Source of the DNA: Marinoscillum sp040222955
GTDB lineage: Bacteria; Bacteroidota; Bacteroidia; Cytophagales; Cyclobacteriaceae
Length of the DNA: 64,000 bases
Direction: 5' to 3'
Assembly: GCF_040222955.1 (NCBI RefSeq)
Contig: NZ_JAVKCA010000021.1
Span: 62,001 to 126,000, forward strand
A program made the translations under genes and the position numbers. Every line of letters starts with the position of its first letter. Position 1 is the stretch's first letter. Under the pieces are notes generated by a model. That model was not told where the DNA came from. It did no database searches and saw only the letters and a list, made by a program, of their open reading frames with translations. Shown piece by piece: positions 37,187 to 47,900 of this stretch.

Positions 37187-38458
37187 CTAAAGGGTAGGTA
37201 ACACTTTGTTTCTCACTTCACCGAACCCAATCCGCACACCGTCTTTCTCGGCATACCCGCGCATGATTACCGTGTCGCCATCATGGATAAACTTACGCTC
37301 GGTACCGTCCGGCATGGGAATCGGTTTGGTGCCCATCCAGGCAAGTTCCAGCATGCTCCCGTAGGCTTCAGGAGTAGGGCCACTAATGGTGCCACTGGCA
37401 TAAAGGTCTCCTACGTTGATGTTGCAGCCATTGGCCGTGTGGTGAGCAAGTTGCTGGCTTACATTCCAGTACATATGTTTGAAATTGGAATGTGAAACCT
37501 GCGTTTCCCCGGCTCCCTCTGGTTGGATGAACACCTTCAGGTTCACATCAAAATTCTTACGATTGGCCAGCTCCAGATATGGGAGCACTTCGGGATCCTG
37601 CACCGGACCAGGTACCTGAAACGGCTCCAGGGCATCCAGGGTGACGATCCACGGCGAAACGGATGAAAAGAAATTCTTCGCCAAAAAGGGGCCTAAGGGA
37701 ACATACTCCCATTTTTGCACATCTCTGGCCGACCAGTCATTGAAAAGCACAAATCCAAAAATATACTCCTCCGCTTCTGCCACTGGGATAGAGGCTCCCA
37801 GCGGGCTGTTCTTCCCGGTGATAAAGCCCATCTCCAGTTCAAAATCGAGTCGTTTCGTAGGGCCGAATGTCGGAGTTTTGGCCTCCGGAGCTATGGTCTG
37901 TCCCTTAGGTCGATGAAAGTTGGTACCCGATACGGCAATGCTACTGGCCCGACCGTGATAGCCTACCGGAATGTGTTTCCAGTTGGGCATGAGGGCGTTG
38001 TCCGGGTCACGAAACATGCAGCCCACGTTGTAGGCATGTTGCTCACTGGAGTAGAAATCAGTGTAGTCTCCAATTTGTACTGGCAGCTGCATTTGCACCT
38101 GATCCATGGGGATAAGGACTGATGACCTGACCGCTTCATTCTGCTGAAGTTCCCTATTGGAAACTTCCAGCAGGTCGGAAAGTCTATCCCTTACTTTGCG
38201 GGTCGTTTCTTTTCCCAGTCCAATGAATTTATTGAGCGTATTTTTAGAGAATACATCTTTGGGCAGTGAAAGCCCATCGAAGTAACCCAAATCGTAGAGG
38301 GTTTTTAAGTCAATGACGAAATCTCCAATGGCTGAGGCCGCACCAGTGTGATCATCTCCATTTTTAAAAATGCCAAAAGGCAGATTCTGAATGGGGAAGT
38401 CAGAGTCTGCCTTTGTTGGTATCCATGATTTCAATTGGGGGTTGTTAGCTTTTATCAT
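37187..38458 (-). CDS. fahA: Fumarylacetoacetase
   Basis: Last step of tyrosine and homogentisate breakdown: fumarylacetoacetate is hydrolysed to fumarate and acetoacetate. The 423 residues have the N-terminal SH3-like domain (FPIQNLPFGIF, IGDFVIDL) and the C-terminal catalytic fold. Conserved stretches are DYTDFYSSEQHA, YHGRASS, LDFELEMGF, NDWSARDVQKWEYVPLGPF and GSMLELAWMG, which contain the metal-binding acidic residues and the catalytic His in the DFYSSEQHA-FRD region. It forms an operon with the flavin-reductase-like gene. HppD of the same pathway lies 22 kb away; the intermediate gene for homogentisate dioxygenase is not in the window. Confidence 0.96.
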   Translation of the reverse strand: MIKANNPQLKSWIPTKADSDFPIQNLPFGIFKNGDDHTGAASAIGDFVIDLKTLYDLGYFDGLSLPKDVFSKNTLNKFIGLGKETTRKVRDRLSDLLEVSNRELQQNEAVRSSVLIPMDQVQMQLPVQIGDYTDFYSSEQHAYNVGCMFRDPDNALMPNWKHIPVGYHGRASSIAVSGTNFHRPKGQTIAPEAKTPTFGPTKRLDFELEMGFITGKNSPLGASIPVAEAEEYIFGFVLFNDWSARDVQKWEYVPLGPFLAKNFFSSVSPWIVTLDALEPFQVPGPVQDPEVLPYLELANRKNFDVNLKVFIQPEGAGETQVSHSNFKHMYWNVSQQLAHHTANGCNINVGDLYASGTISGPTPEAYGSMLELAWMGTKPIPMPDGTERKFIHDGDTVIMRGYAEKDGVRIGFGEVRNKVLPTL

Positions 38459-38530
38459 GCTATCCTGTTGTTTGTTTGAATTAACAGATGCAATGATATA
38501 AGGTTACAATGCCTTATCAAAAAAGGCTTT

Positions 38531-39667
38531 TTAGAAATTACCCTGCGCAACCAGAATGGCCTCCAAAATCCCATTGGGAAGCTCAAATCCAGCGAAGAAT
38601 ACTCCTACACCGAAGACTTTGTGCTGATCCCTGATGACAGTAAGGGCCAAAGGCAAAAAGCTTACGGACATCATGCTGTAAAACAGCGCAAAGAGCACAA
38701 TAAGTACCACGAGCAATGCGTAATTGTCAGTGAAATAAATACCCGCCACCACAGCAAAGGATGCCAGTATGCTCAGGAGAATGGTAAAGTAAATAGACCG
38801 GCTCTCCGTGAACTTGCTCAAAGGAAGAGATAAGATGGCTACCATGGCCAGGATCACAGAGACAGCTCCATTTCCGGATATCCCAAAGAAATGGAAGTTC
38901 TTTTGCTCAAACCAATCCGGAAACATATTGAAGAGTAGAGTAGTAGAAAGTCCCAAAGCAATGCCCAGTACAAAAGCATAGGTATAGTCAGATTTGGCCA
39001 GTTCCGTCTTTTTGGGGACATCCACCATTATTTTAGTATTTTTCCTCATTAAGAGTCCACTAAAAAACACTGCAACACCGCCCGCCACAAAGGTCAATGG
39101 GGCACCCAGGAAATCAATGATATCCACGATAACCGGCTCAATAGAATACAACAAGCCATAGACAATAGTCAGCAGCGCCATGGCAGTTGGCAACTTTTTC
39201 ACCGGGACAAAAAGCTCAATGGTAGAAATGGCCGGACTGGTGAAAAGCGCCATGGAAAACAACCATAACGTAATCAATCCCGGCAATATCCACTTAAAAA
39301 CAGGCCCCGGCTCGGTGTATAAGGTAAAAGCCGTAGCCATAAAGATCATCGCTGCAAAACTCACGCCTGCGGAGATGATCGGCAGACGTTTACCGGCCTT
39401 ACCACGAAATCTATCTCCCAAACGCCCTGCAATCATCGGTGTAATGACCATAATGATTCCCTGCGTAACAAATAAGAACAGGGTCAGGTTGGTGAAATTG
39501 TATGCTTCCAGAAGCTTGGGCTGATAGTTGTAGTAGGCGATCCAGCCTATAATTACGGAGGCATAAAGCAAAGTCAGACTCAAAAGCTGCTTCCACATTA
39601 CATCACGTTCTTCTTCATGTCTGGCCAGTGAATTTGATTGATGGGCAATGGCAGGGTTAGTTATCAT
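38531..39667 (-). CDS. Major facilitator superfamily transporter
   Basis: 378 residues with about eleven to twelve membrane helices and a cytoplasmic N-terminus of 27 residues. The loop 2-3 signature GRLGDRFRGKAGKR fits MFS motif A. A longer loop (MRKNTKIMVDVPKKTELAKSD) divides the two six-helix halves. It is slightly shorter than most MFS proteins. The substrate cannot be told from sequence. It precedes fahA on the same strand with 72 bases between, so it could be co-transcribed and serve import of aromatic compounds, but nothing specific supports that. Confidence 0.8.
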   Translation of the reverse strand: MITNPAIAHQSNSLARHEEERDVMWKQLLSLTLLYASVIIGWIAYYNYQPKLLEAYNFTNLTLFLFVTQGIIMVITPMIAGRLGDRFRGKAGKRLPIISAGVSFAAMIFMATAFTLYTEPGPVFKWILPGLITLWLFSMALFTSPAISTIELFVPVKKLPTAMALLTIVYGLLYSIEPVIVDIIDFLGAPLTFVAGGVAVFFSGLLMRKNTKIMVDVPKKTELAKSDYTYAFVLGIALGLSTTLLFNMFPDWFEQKNFHFFGISGNGAVSVILAMVAILSLPLSKFTESRSIYFTILLSILASFAVVAGIYFTDNYALLVVLIVLFALFYSMMSVSFLPLALTVIRDQHKVFGVGVFFAGFELPNGILEAILVAQGNF

Positions 39668-39864
39668 ATCTTTTAAAATAGGTTGATTGATTCAGTTTCT
39701 AAAAGATTCCTTTTGCAGAATCTAGCTAACGTACGTAACATAAAGAATTATCGGATTTAGAATGTTTAAAATTATTTACCTGACGTCCACCCACCATTCT
39801 CCTTCCAATTAAAGAATTAACTTTGCGCTCTTAAATTCATTTCAAAAATATTCGACGCTTCTCG

Positions 39865-42546
39865 ATGGAGATTTCTACTAAATACGACCCGGCACAAACC
39901 GAAGACAAATGGTATAGCCATTGGATGGAAAAAGGCTTTTTCAAAGCCAAGGTGAACCCTGAAAAGGAACCCTACTCAATCGTGATTCCCCCACCGAATG
40001 TCACCGGCGTATTGCACATGGGTCACATGCTCAATAACACCATCCAGGATGTGCTTATCAGAAAGGCAAGAATGGAAGGCAAAGAAGCCTGCTGGGTACC
40101 CGGTACAGACCATGCATCCATTGCCACAGAAGCCAAAGTGGTGGCTATGCTTCGCGAAAAAGGCATCAAAAAGAGTGACCTCTCAAGAGATGAGTTTCTT
40201 AAGTACGCCTGGGAATGGAAAGAAAAATACGGGGGCATCATCCTGGAGCAACTGAAAAAACTCGGTGCTTCCTGCGACTGGGACCGCACGTCCTTCACCA
40301 TGGATGAAGGCTATTACAAGGCTGTGATTACGGTATTCAATGACCTCCACAAAAAAGGATTTATCTACAGAGGCCTCCGAATGATCAACTGGGACTGTGA
40401 GGCCAAGACAGCCCTTTCCAACGAAGAAGTGATCTATAAAGAAGGTGGTGAACAGGTCACCCTTTACTATGTGAAATACAGGATTGCTGGCTCTGAAGAC
40501 TTTGTCACCATTGCCACGGTGCGACCGGAAACCATCCTGGGCGATGCGGCCATTGCGGTGAATCCGAAGGACGAGCGTCATGCTCACCTCATTGGCCAAA
40601 AAGCCATTGTGCCCTTCGTGAATCGTGAGATTCCGATCATTGGTGACGACTATGTGGAGCTGGATTTCGGTACCGGATGCCTCAAAGTAACTCCGGCGCA
40701 CGACCCCAATGACTATGAGATCGGTCAGCGCCATGGTTTGGAAGTGATAGACACCATCAACCTGGATGGTACCCTCAATGCAAACTGTGGCATCGATAAA
40801 TTTGTGGGTGTGGATCGGTTTGTGGTCAGAAAGCAAATTGTCAAAGACCTGAAGGCCGCTGAGTTCCTGCTCAAGGAAGAAGATTTCGTTACCCGGATAG
40901 GTCGCTCCGAGCGCACCAATACCGTGGTGGAGCCCAAGCTTTCCCTGCAGTGGTTTATCAAAATGAAGGAAATCTCCCGCACAGCCCACAAGGTGGTGAT
41001 GGAAGACGAAATACTCCTCCACCCACCTAAGTTCAAGAACACCTACAACCACTGGATGGAAAATGTGCGTGACTGGTGTATTTCGCGTCAGCTATGGTGG
41101 GGTCAGCGAATTCCTGCCTACTACTATGGCGAGGGGGAAGAAGACTATGTAGTGGCTGAGTCTTTGGAGGAAGCGGTGATTTTGGCTTGTGAGAAATCGG
41201 GTAAGACACTCACCGCCGCAGACCTAAAACAAGACGAAGACGTATTGGATACCTGGGCTTCCTCCTGGTTGTTTCCTTTGGCCGTTTTTGATGGCTTCAA
41301 TGAGGATTCTTTTGACACGGAAACCGGGAAAGTGGTCAATGGCAAAAACGCCGAACTGGATTATTTCTACCCTACTGACACGCTGGTAACAGCGCCCGAA
41401 ATCCTCTTTTTCTGGGTGGCCAGGATGATCATAGCCGGTTATGAGTACAAGGGTGAAAAACCATTTAAAAATGTGTATCTGACCGGAATCGTCCGTGACA
41501 AGCAGCGCAGAAAGATGTCCAAGTCGTTGGGTAACTCCCCGGATCCACTGGATCTGATCAAGCAATATGGAGCGGATGGCGTTCGCACAGGCATGCTTTT
41601 CTCCTCTCCTGCCGGAAACGATCTGCTTTTTGATGAAAAACTGGTGGAGCAAGGGCGTAATTTCTCCAACAAACTTTGGAATGCCTTCCGCCTGGTCAAG
41701 GGATGGAAAACGGTGGATCAGCCTCAAAGTGAAGAAAATGCTTTGGCCGCCAAATGGTTTGAAAACCGCTTCTACGCTGCTAAGGACGAGCTGGAAGATC
41801 ACTTCTCCAGGTACCGTCTTTCTGATGCACTCATGACTGCCTACAAGCTGGTGTGGAATGACTTCTGCAGCTGGTACCTGGAGTGGATCAAGCCTGGGTT
41901 TGAGCAACCGATCGATCAGCAGACTTATGACCAAACCATCGCCTTTTTCGAGCTGGTGGTGAAGACGCTGCATCCTTTCATGCCTTTTATCACTGAAGAA
42001 ATCTGGCACACGATTCAGGAACGTGACGAAAACGATTGCCTGATCAAAGCTGCATGGCCTGAAAGTAAGTCATTCGATAAGGGTGTACTGACTTCAGGGG
42101 ACTTGTTGTTTGAAATTACCACCAACATCAGGAATCTCCGCAACAGCAAGGGGCTATCCCCAAAAGAAGAACTTGCACTGATGGTCAACACGTCCGACAA
42201 AGCCCTTTTCGAGCAGATCTCTGCGTCGGTTCAGAAAATGGCCAATGTATCATCACTGGACTTCACAGAGGAAAAGCCAGACAATTGCTTCAGCTTTGTG
42301 GTACAGTCCCATGAGCTGTTCGTGCCCGTAAGTGAGCAGATAGATGTGGAAGCTGAACGCAAAAAGCTCACAGAAGAGCTGGGATACACCATTGGATTCA
42401 AAAATTCTGTGGAGAAAAAACTCAGCAACGAGCGCTTCGTGAGTGGAGCACCCGAGCAGGTGGTGGCTATGGAAAAGAAAAAACTGGCAGATGCCGAGGC
42501 TAAAATTGCTTCATTGGAGGCAAGCATCGCCTCATTGGGTAGCTAA
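39865..42546 (+). CDS. valS: Valyl-tRNA synthetase
   Basis: Charges tRNA-Val with valine. The 893 residues show the class Ia signatures: the HIGH-type motif in NVTGVLHMGHMLNN, the editing domain (TVRPETILGDAAIAV), and KMSKS in RRKMSKSLGNSPDPL. The anticodon-binding helical domain and the C-terminal coiled-coil arm follow (from about 825: DVEAERKKLTEELG to the end). Length is normal for bacterial ValS. A -7-like TAACTTTG at 39818-39825 lies 39 bases before the start; no TTG partner is obvious. A strong terminator follows. Confidence 0.98.
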   Translation: MEISTKYDPAQTEDKWYSHWMEKGFFKAKVNPEKEPYSIVIPPPNVTGVLHMGHMLNNTIQDVLIRKARMEGKEACWVPGTDHASIATEAKVVAMLREKGIKKSDLSRDEFLKYAWEWKEKYGGIILEQLKKLGASCDWDRTSFTMDEGYYKAVITVFNDLHKKGFIYRGLRMINWDCEAKTALSNEEVIYKEGGEQVTLYYVKYRIAGSEDFVTIATVRPETILGDAAIAVNPKDERHAHLIGQKAIVPFVNREIPIIGDDYVELDFGTGCLKVTPAHDPNDYEIGQRHGLEVIDTINLDGTLNANCGIDKFVGVDRFVVRKQIVKDLKAAEFLLKEEDFVTRIGRSERTNTVVEPKLSLQWFIKMKEISRTAHKVVMEDEILLHPPKFKNTYNHWMENVRDWCISRQLWWGQRIPAYYYGEGEEDYVVAESLEEAVILACEKSGKTLTAADLKQDEDVLDTWASSWLFPLAVFDGFNEDSFDTETGKVVNGKNAELDYFYPTDTLVTAPEILFFWVARMIIAGYEYKGEKPFKNVYLTGIVRDKQRRKMSKSLGNSPDPLDLIKQYGADGVRTGMLFSSPAGNDLLFDEKLVEQGRNFSNKLWNAFRLVKGWKTVDQPQSEENALAAKWFENRFYAAKDELEDHFSRYRLSDALMTAYKLVWNDFCSWYLEWIKPGFEQPIDQQTYDQTIAFFELVVKTLHPFMPFITEEIWHTIQERDENDCLIKAAWPESKSFDKGVLTSGDLLFEITTNIRNLRNSKGLSPKEELALMVNTSDKALFEQISASVQKMANVSSLDFTEEKPDNCFSFVVQSHELFVPVSEQIDVEAERKKLTEELGYTIGFKNSVEKKLSNERFVSGAPEQVVAMEKKKLADAEAKIASLEASIASLGS

Positions 42547-42570
42547 GACCTGCGACCAGACCTTATCCAG

Positions 42571-42605
42571 GAGGGGCCCACCAAAAGTGGGCCCCTCTTG
42601 TTTTT
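42571..42605 (+). terminator. Rho-independent terminator of valS
   Basis: GAGGGGCCCAC (42571-42581) pairs perfectly with GTGGGCCCCTC (42587-42597) around the loop CAAAA, followed by TTGTTTTT. This is the clearest terminator in the window. Confidence 0.92.
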
Positions 42606-42678
42606 ATCAATCCATTTAAGGATTTATCATGATATTTGACCTTGCACATACTGTTTCGCCTGAAATTTACATGCATCC

Positions 42679-44838
42679 ATGGTCAACCAGCTCCTGAAAT
42701 ACTTCCTGCCCGATCGCCTCGATACGTCCGATTGGGTGGTGTCCAGCAAAGCCAAATACCTCATATATGGCCATATGGTCACCGTACTCACAGGCGTATT
42801 GGGGATGATCGTAAACATCAGCCCGTTTGATCCGCAGCCTTTTTTCATTGACCTGGGACTGATCGGGCTCATGATAGGAAACCTTTTCCTTCTCAAATGG
42901 AGCTTCCGGCTTTGTCGGTTCAATTTTCACCTGATCACATGGAGCATCATATTTGTGCTGGCCACTTTTGTCAACCCCCTTTTCTCCTACGAATATTATT
43001 TTCTGATCTGGTCTGTTTCAGCAGTCATGCTTTTCACCAGCAAACTCAAAATCTATCTGTTTTTCGTAGTGGGTCTGGTGTCTTTTCATTTGCCCAAACT
43101 GATCAACCAGCAAATGGATGCTGAATTTAACTACAACCCTATTTTCCTGTTCCTGATGCTCCTGCCCATTTTTCAGGTTTTCTACGCCACCAACCAATAC
43201 TATCTGAGTGTGATCAACAAGAAAAACCAGCAACTGGAGCACGACAAAGAACTGATCACAACACAATCCGAGAAGATCAAGGAAGTAAATGCCCTGCAGA
43301 CACGTTTTTTCACTAACATTTCTCACGAAATCAGGACCCCGCTCACGCTAATTTCCGGCCCCGTGCAACAGTTAATAGACTATGGAAGCAACCTCACCCC
43401 TGAGCAACTGAAACAATTGAAACTCGCGGACCAGAACGGAAAGCGCCTCATGAACCTTGTCGATCAGATCATGGACATTTCCAAACTGGAAGCCGGTGTC
43501 TTACCTCTGCAGATGATTCAGGGAGACCTGAGTGCTTTCGTGAAAGGGATTGCCGGGTCATTTGAGTCCCTGAGTGAGGTAAAGAAAATTGACCTGATCG
43601 TGGAGGTTCCTGGGGAGCCGATTTCCCTTTGGTTTGATAAGGACAGCATAGAGAAAATACTGATCAACCTCATTGGGAATGCTTTCAAGTTCTCACACGA
43701 AGGTGGACAAATCCTGATCCGACTGGAAAGCAACCATTCTGAGATCCTTCTGACCGTGCGGGATACAGGTCGCGGGATTTCCCCAGATCAGCTCACACAT
43801 ATTTTTGAGCGCTTCTATCACACTGAGAGCGATCTGCAGGGCAGCTCAGGGATAGGGCTGAGCATTGTGAAAGCTCTGGTAGACCGACTGAACGGTAACA
43901 TAGAAGTGGAGAGCAAACCCGGATTTGGGACTACGTTTGTGATTACCTTACCAGCAGGTGATGCCCGGTTTTCAGAAGCGGAAGACCCCCAACAACCTGA
44001 AAAACAGTCCTTAACAGCCATTCCGGACACTGTCTTGATTGACCGGAAAAAGCCTGAAGAGAACCAACCGACCGAAGCTGAGCGCTTACTCATCATCGAT
44101 GATAATCAGGAAATTCGGAGTTACTTGACCGATCTTCTGGAGGACACCTATCATGTCTTCACAGCCGAAACAGGCAAGCAAGGGATTGATTTAGCTCTGC
44201 AGGAACTACCGGACCTGATCCTTTGCGACGTGATGATGCCCGAAAAAGACGGCATAGAAGTCACCCGGACACTCAAAACCCATGAGCTCACCAACCATAT
44301 CCCTGTCATACTACTTACTGCGAAGGGTGATCCATCCAGCAAAGTACAGGGGCTGGAAGCGGCGGCCGATGATTACGTGGTGAAGCCCTTTGACCGGAAA
44401 GAACTGATGGCCAGAATTTCCACCCTCCTGATCAACCGCAGGAAAATCAGAAATAAATTTTCCGGTACGTTTATTACAAAAGCCGATGATCTGGATGTGC
44501 CATCACTCGATAAGCAGTTTCTGAACAAAGTACTCAGCCTTATGGAGGAACACCTGGCTCAGGAAACCTTCACCGTTGAGAAGCTCGGTGAACTTATTGG
44601 CATGAGCAGAAGCCAGCTTCATCGCAAGCTCACCGCCATTATTGGGCAGTCTCCTAAAAAAATGATCAGAACCATGCGACTGCAAAGGGCTTTTGAGTTG
44701 CTGAAAAAACAAGCCGGAAATGTATCCGAAATCGCTTATATGACCGGCTTCTCCAGCCCGGGCTACTTTGCCGCCTCCTTCCGGGAGGAGTTTGGCATTT
44801 CCCCTGGTGAGGTGACCAAAAAACCGGTTGATTCTTAG
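42679..44838 (+). CDS. Hybrid histidine kinase with receiver and AraC-type output domain
   Basis: 719 residues. Six membrane helices fill about 30-185, with no large periplasmic sensor, so the signal is probably sensed in or near the membrane. A coiled-coil linker leads to HisKA with the phosphorylated His216 (FFTNISHEIRTPLTL) and HATPase (N box LIGNAFKFSHEGG, G boxes DTGRGISPDQL and GSSGIGLSIVKALVDR). The receiver domain has Asp517 in LILCDVMMPEKDG, and an AraC helix-turn-helix pair ends the protein (about 620-719; VEKLGELIGMSRSQLHRKL, VSEIAYMTGFSSPGYFAASFREEFGISPGE). It is a one-protein two-component system. The next gene, for a giant secreted protein, is its most likely target. Confidence 0.93.
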   Translation: MVNQLLKYFLPDRLDTSDWVVSSKAKYLIYGHMVTVLTGVLGMIVNISPFDPQPFFIDLGLIGLMIGNLFLLKWSFRLCRFNFHLITWSIIFVLATFVNPLFSYEYYFLIWSVSAVMLFTSKLKIYLFFVVGLVSFHLPKLINQQMDAEFNYNPIFLFLMLLPIFQVFYATNQYYLSVINKKNQQLEHDKELITTQSEKIKEVNALQTRFFTNISHEIRTPLTLISGPVQQLIDYGSNLTPEQLKQLKLADQNGKRLMNLVDQIMDISKLEAGVLPLQMIQGDLSAFVKGIAGSFESLSEVKKIDLIVEVPGEPISLWFDKDSIEKILINLIGNAFKFSHEGGQILIRLESNHSEILLTVRDTGRGISPDQLTHIFERFYHTESDLQGSSGIGLSIVKALVDRLNGNIEVESKPGFGTTFVITLPAGDARFSEAEDPQQPEKQSLTAIPDTVLIDRKKPEENQPTEAERLLIIDDNQEIRSYLTDLLEDTYHVFTAETGKQGIDLALQELPDLILCDVMMPEKDGIEVTRTLKTHELTNHIPVILLTAKGDPSSKVQGLEAAADDYVVKPFDRKELMARISTLLINRRKIRNKFSGTFITKADDLDVPSLDKQFLNKVLSLMEEHLAQETFTVEKLGELIGMSRSQLHRKLTAIIGQSPKKMIRTMRLQRAFELLKKQAGNVSEIAYMTGFSSPGYFAASFREEFGISPGEVTKKPVDS

Positions 44839-44860
44839 AAAAATCCTGATAAATGTCTCT

Positions 44861-44894
44861 TTTGCAACAAAAACGCAAGCCTTTGCGACAAAAC
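44861..44894 (+). promoter_or_regulatory. Candidate AraC-type operator: direct repeat at 21-base spacing
   Basis: TTTGCAACAAAAA (44861-44873) and TTTGCGACAAAAC (44882-44894) are direct repeats whose starts are 21 bases apart, two helical turns, the spacing used by AraC-family half sites. They lie between the gene for the AraC-output hybrid kinase and the start of the giant secreted protein. Confidence 0.45.
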
Positions 44895-44909
44895 TGACAC
44901 CCACGGCAC

Positions 44910-44957
44910 CATGATCTTCAGAGGTTTGTCATACCAAACCAAATAAGCCAGATCATG
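44910..44957 (+). promoter_or_regulatory. Nested inverted repeat covering the start codon
   Basis: CATGATCT (44910-44917) pairs with AGATCATG (44950-44957), which contains the ATG start at 44955. Inside, GGTTTG (44923-44928) pairs with CAAACC (44935-44940) around TCATAC. In RNA this could hide the start codon; as DNA it could be a dimeric operator. Confidence 0.45.
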
Positions 44958-47900
44958 AAATTCTTAGTACTTATAGGCGGTATTTTCACCGTTCTCAATT
45001 TTGCCACAGCACAAACCTTCACAAAATCAGAAAGCATATCGGTGGCACTCACCGACGTGGGGTTCAGCAACATCGCCTGGGGAGACTACGACCAGGATGG
45101 AGACCAGGACCTTGTAATCAACGGAATCTCTCCTGCGGGAAACGTATGTGAAATATATCAAAATGATGGCGGGACACTGCTCCCTGTTGAGACAGAAATA
45201 ACCCCATTCTATGGAGGCGCCCTGGACTGGGGAGACTTTGACGGAGACGGTGACCTTGACCTCCTCCTTACCGGAATGAGCGACAATGGACCTGTATCTT
45301 CGGTTTACCGCAACACTGACGGAGTTTTTCAGGACCTGGGTGCCAATCTCCTACCCCTGGGACAAACCGGATACAGTGATGCCAGATGGGGAGACTATGA
45401 CGCAGATGGAGATCTGGATATAGCCATGAGCGGGAGTAACGCTGACTTTGAAAACGATGCACGAATCTATAGAAATGACAATGGTGTATTTGTAGACACA
45501 GAAACAAACCTGGAACAAATAGCCGGAACTGTACAGTGGGTCGATTATGACCTGGATGGTGATCTCGATTTGTTCATCAGTGGAGATGGCTATTTTGAAA
45601 TGGAGGCCCGACTCTATCAATATGAGGATGGAGCCTTCACGGACACCGGGATAGCTTTCACCGGCCTTACGAATGCCTATCAGGACTGGGGCGACTATGA
45701 CGGAGACGGGGATGCTGACCTTCTCCTTTCCGGGCAAACTGCAGATTTAGAGGTAGTCTGCCTGATTTATAGAAATGACATCAGTGACTTTATCCTGATA
45801 GAAGCACCCATTACAGGCACCCTGTTTGGCTCAGTCCAGTGGGGTGATTTTGAAGGTGACGGTGACTTGGACATCCTCATCGCCGGTGACACTACCGGAC
45901 AGGGAACGTCCATTGCACGGATTTACCAAAACGATGAGGGAGTTTTTAATGTATTGAATCAGGAGTTTCCGCTCACGTACTACGGCGAAGTGAAGTGGAT
46001 AGACTATGACCATGATTTCGACCTTGATGTCCTCGTTTCAGGCATGAGCTATGAATCCTCGGCACCATTCTCTGAGTTTTGGATCAACAATACTGATCCG
46101 AACTTTGCCCCTGATTCCCTTCATCTCAGCAACCTTGAGGTCAGTCTTTCAGCAGGCGAAAATGCCCTGATCGGTGAATTATCAGCTCGTGACGCCAACT
46201 CCTCTGATGAACTGACCTTCAGCATCATTGATGGACCTGCCGTGTCTGGTACCTTCTACAACGCCTTTTACATTTCAGAAGACAAACTCTATGCCCGCAA
46301 AACATTCCAAATGTGGCCGGGAACCTTCCCCGTCATCGTGCAGGTAAGCGATGGAGAACTTACCCAGTCAGACACTTTTCACATTCGGATAATCAATGAC
46401 ATGGCTCCTAATCAGGAGTTCATTATAGACAGTCTCAATTCTGCCCATCTCCCCGATCTTTACTTTAGCGAGGCAGACTGGGGCGACTATGACGGGGATG
46501 GAGACATGGACCTGGTCATCACGGGAGGCCCCGAAATCACCCGGATTTATAAGAATGAACAGGGGGTTTTCATTGATATAGAGGCTGGCCTGGCTTTGGC
46601 CGGTGATGGCCCTGCTAAATGGGGTGATTATGATGGAGATGGGGACCTTGACCTGGCATTAGGCGGTGCAAGTAAAGTATACCGAAATGATGAAGGCACC
46701 TTCATAGACATAGAAGCCGACATAGTTGAAGTTTCATCCGGTGCCATGGCATGGGGCGATTATGATGGGGACGGAGACCTTGACCTGGCACTATCTGGCA
46801 TCACAGTGTCCAGTGTCAAAATAAGCAAAATCTACCGAAATGATCATGGCCATTTTGTGGATACAGAAAGTGACCTGAGGGGAGTAACCTATGGAGACCT
46901 GGCCTGGGGCGATTATGACAATGACGGAGATCTGGACCTGGCGCTATCTGGTGATGGACAGTTTATTCTTTACACCATCATTTACACCAATATCGACAAT
47001 ACTTTCACCGAAACTGCAAGTCTGGAGGGCCTTTCCGAGTCTGCCTTAAACTGGGGTGATTATGATAACGATGGAGATGCTGACCTGCTGGCAGTCGGCA
47101 GAAACATTGACCTCACTCCCCGAACGATCATCTTCAAAAACGAAAACAACACCTTCCAGGAGGCTGAAGTAAACTTACCAGGAGTAGGCTTCGGACACGC
47201 CGAATGGGGAGACTATGACCATGATGGAGACCTGGACATTCTGCTGACAGGAGAAACCGGCCACTCCGATTACCTGTCCACAGTGCTGAGAAATGATGGC
47301 AACGCCTTCTTTGATACGCAGGCCTATTTCCCTCAAATAACCTTTGGGGTGATCAAATGGGCGGATGTGGATGGGGACAGCGATCTGGACGTGCTAGTCT
47401 CCGGTGTGAATGAGATCAGTTCAGATTTTGCGCTCACGCAATACTGGATCAATACGCTCAACCCTAACCGCAGTCCAGTGTCGTTGAGCCTTTCTCACCC
47501 TAGCATTACCCAAAGTGCCGGAGAAAATGCACAGGTGGGCCTGCTAAGTACAGCAGACGCGGATGCGGACGACCTACATACTTATGCACTCGTGTCGGGT
47601 GAAGGCAGTACTCATAATGCGCTTTTCAAAATTCAAGAAAATGCCCTGATCATCCTGAATGCTCATCTGGCGGCTGGTGAATACTTTATCCGCATTCAGG
47701 TTAGTGATAGCGGCGGGGGGACATTCGAAAGTACCTTTATAGTGGCGGTAATAGACGATGTTCCCCCAATCATTGTTCCAGCAGGCGCCCTTTTTTACCT
47801 GGATCACACGGGAAGTGTCACAGTCCCGGCTGAGGCCATTGCCGGATCGAGTTATGATCCATATTCGGGTTCCATTTCCATAGTTCTAAATCAAACCAAT

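Noticed and set aside
40183..41052. 289-codon minus-strand frame opposite valS
   Set aside because: Shadow of the synthetase gene with no recognisable domain.
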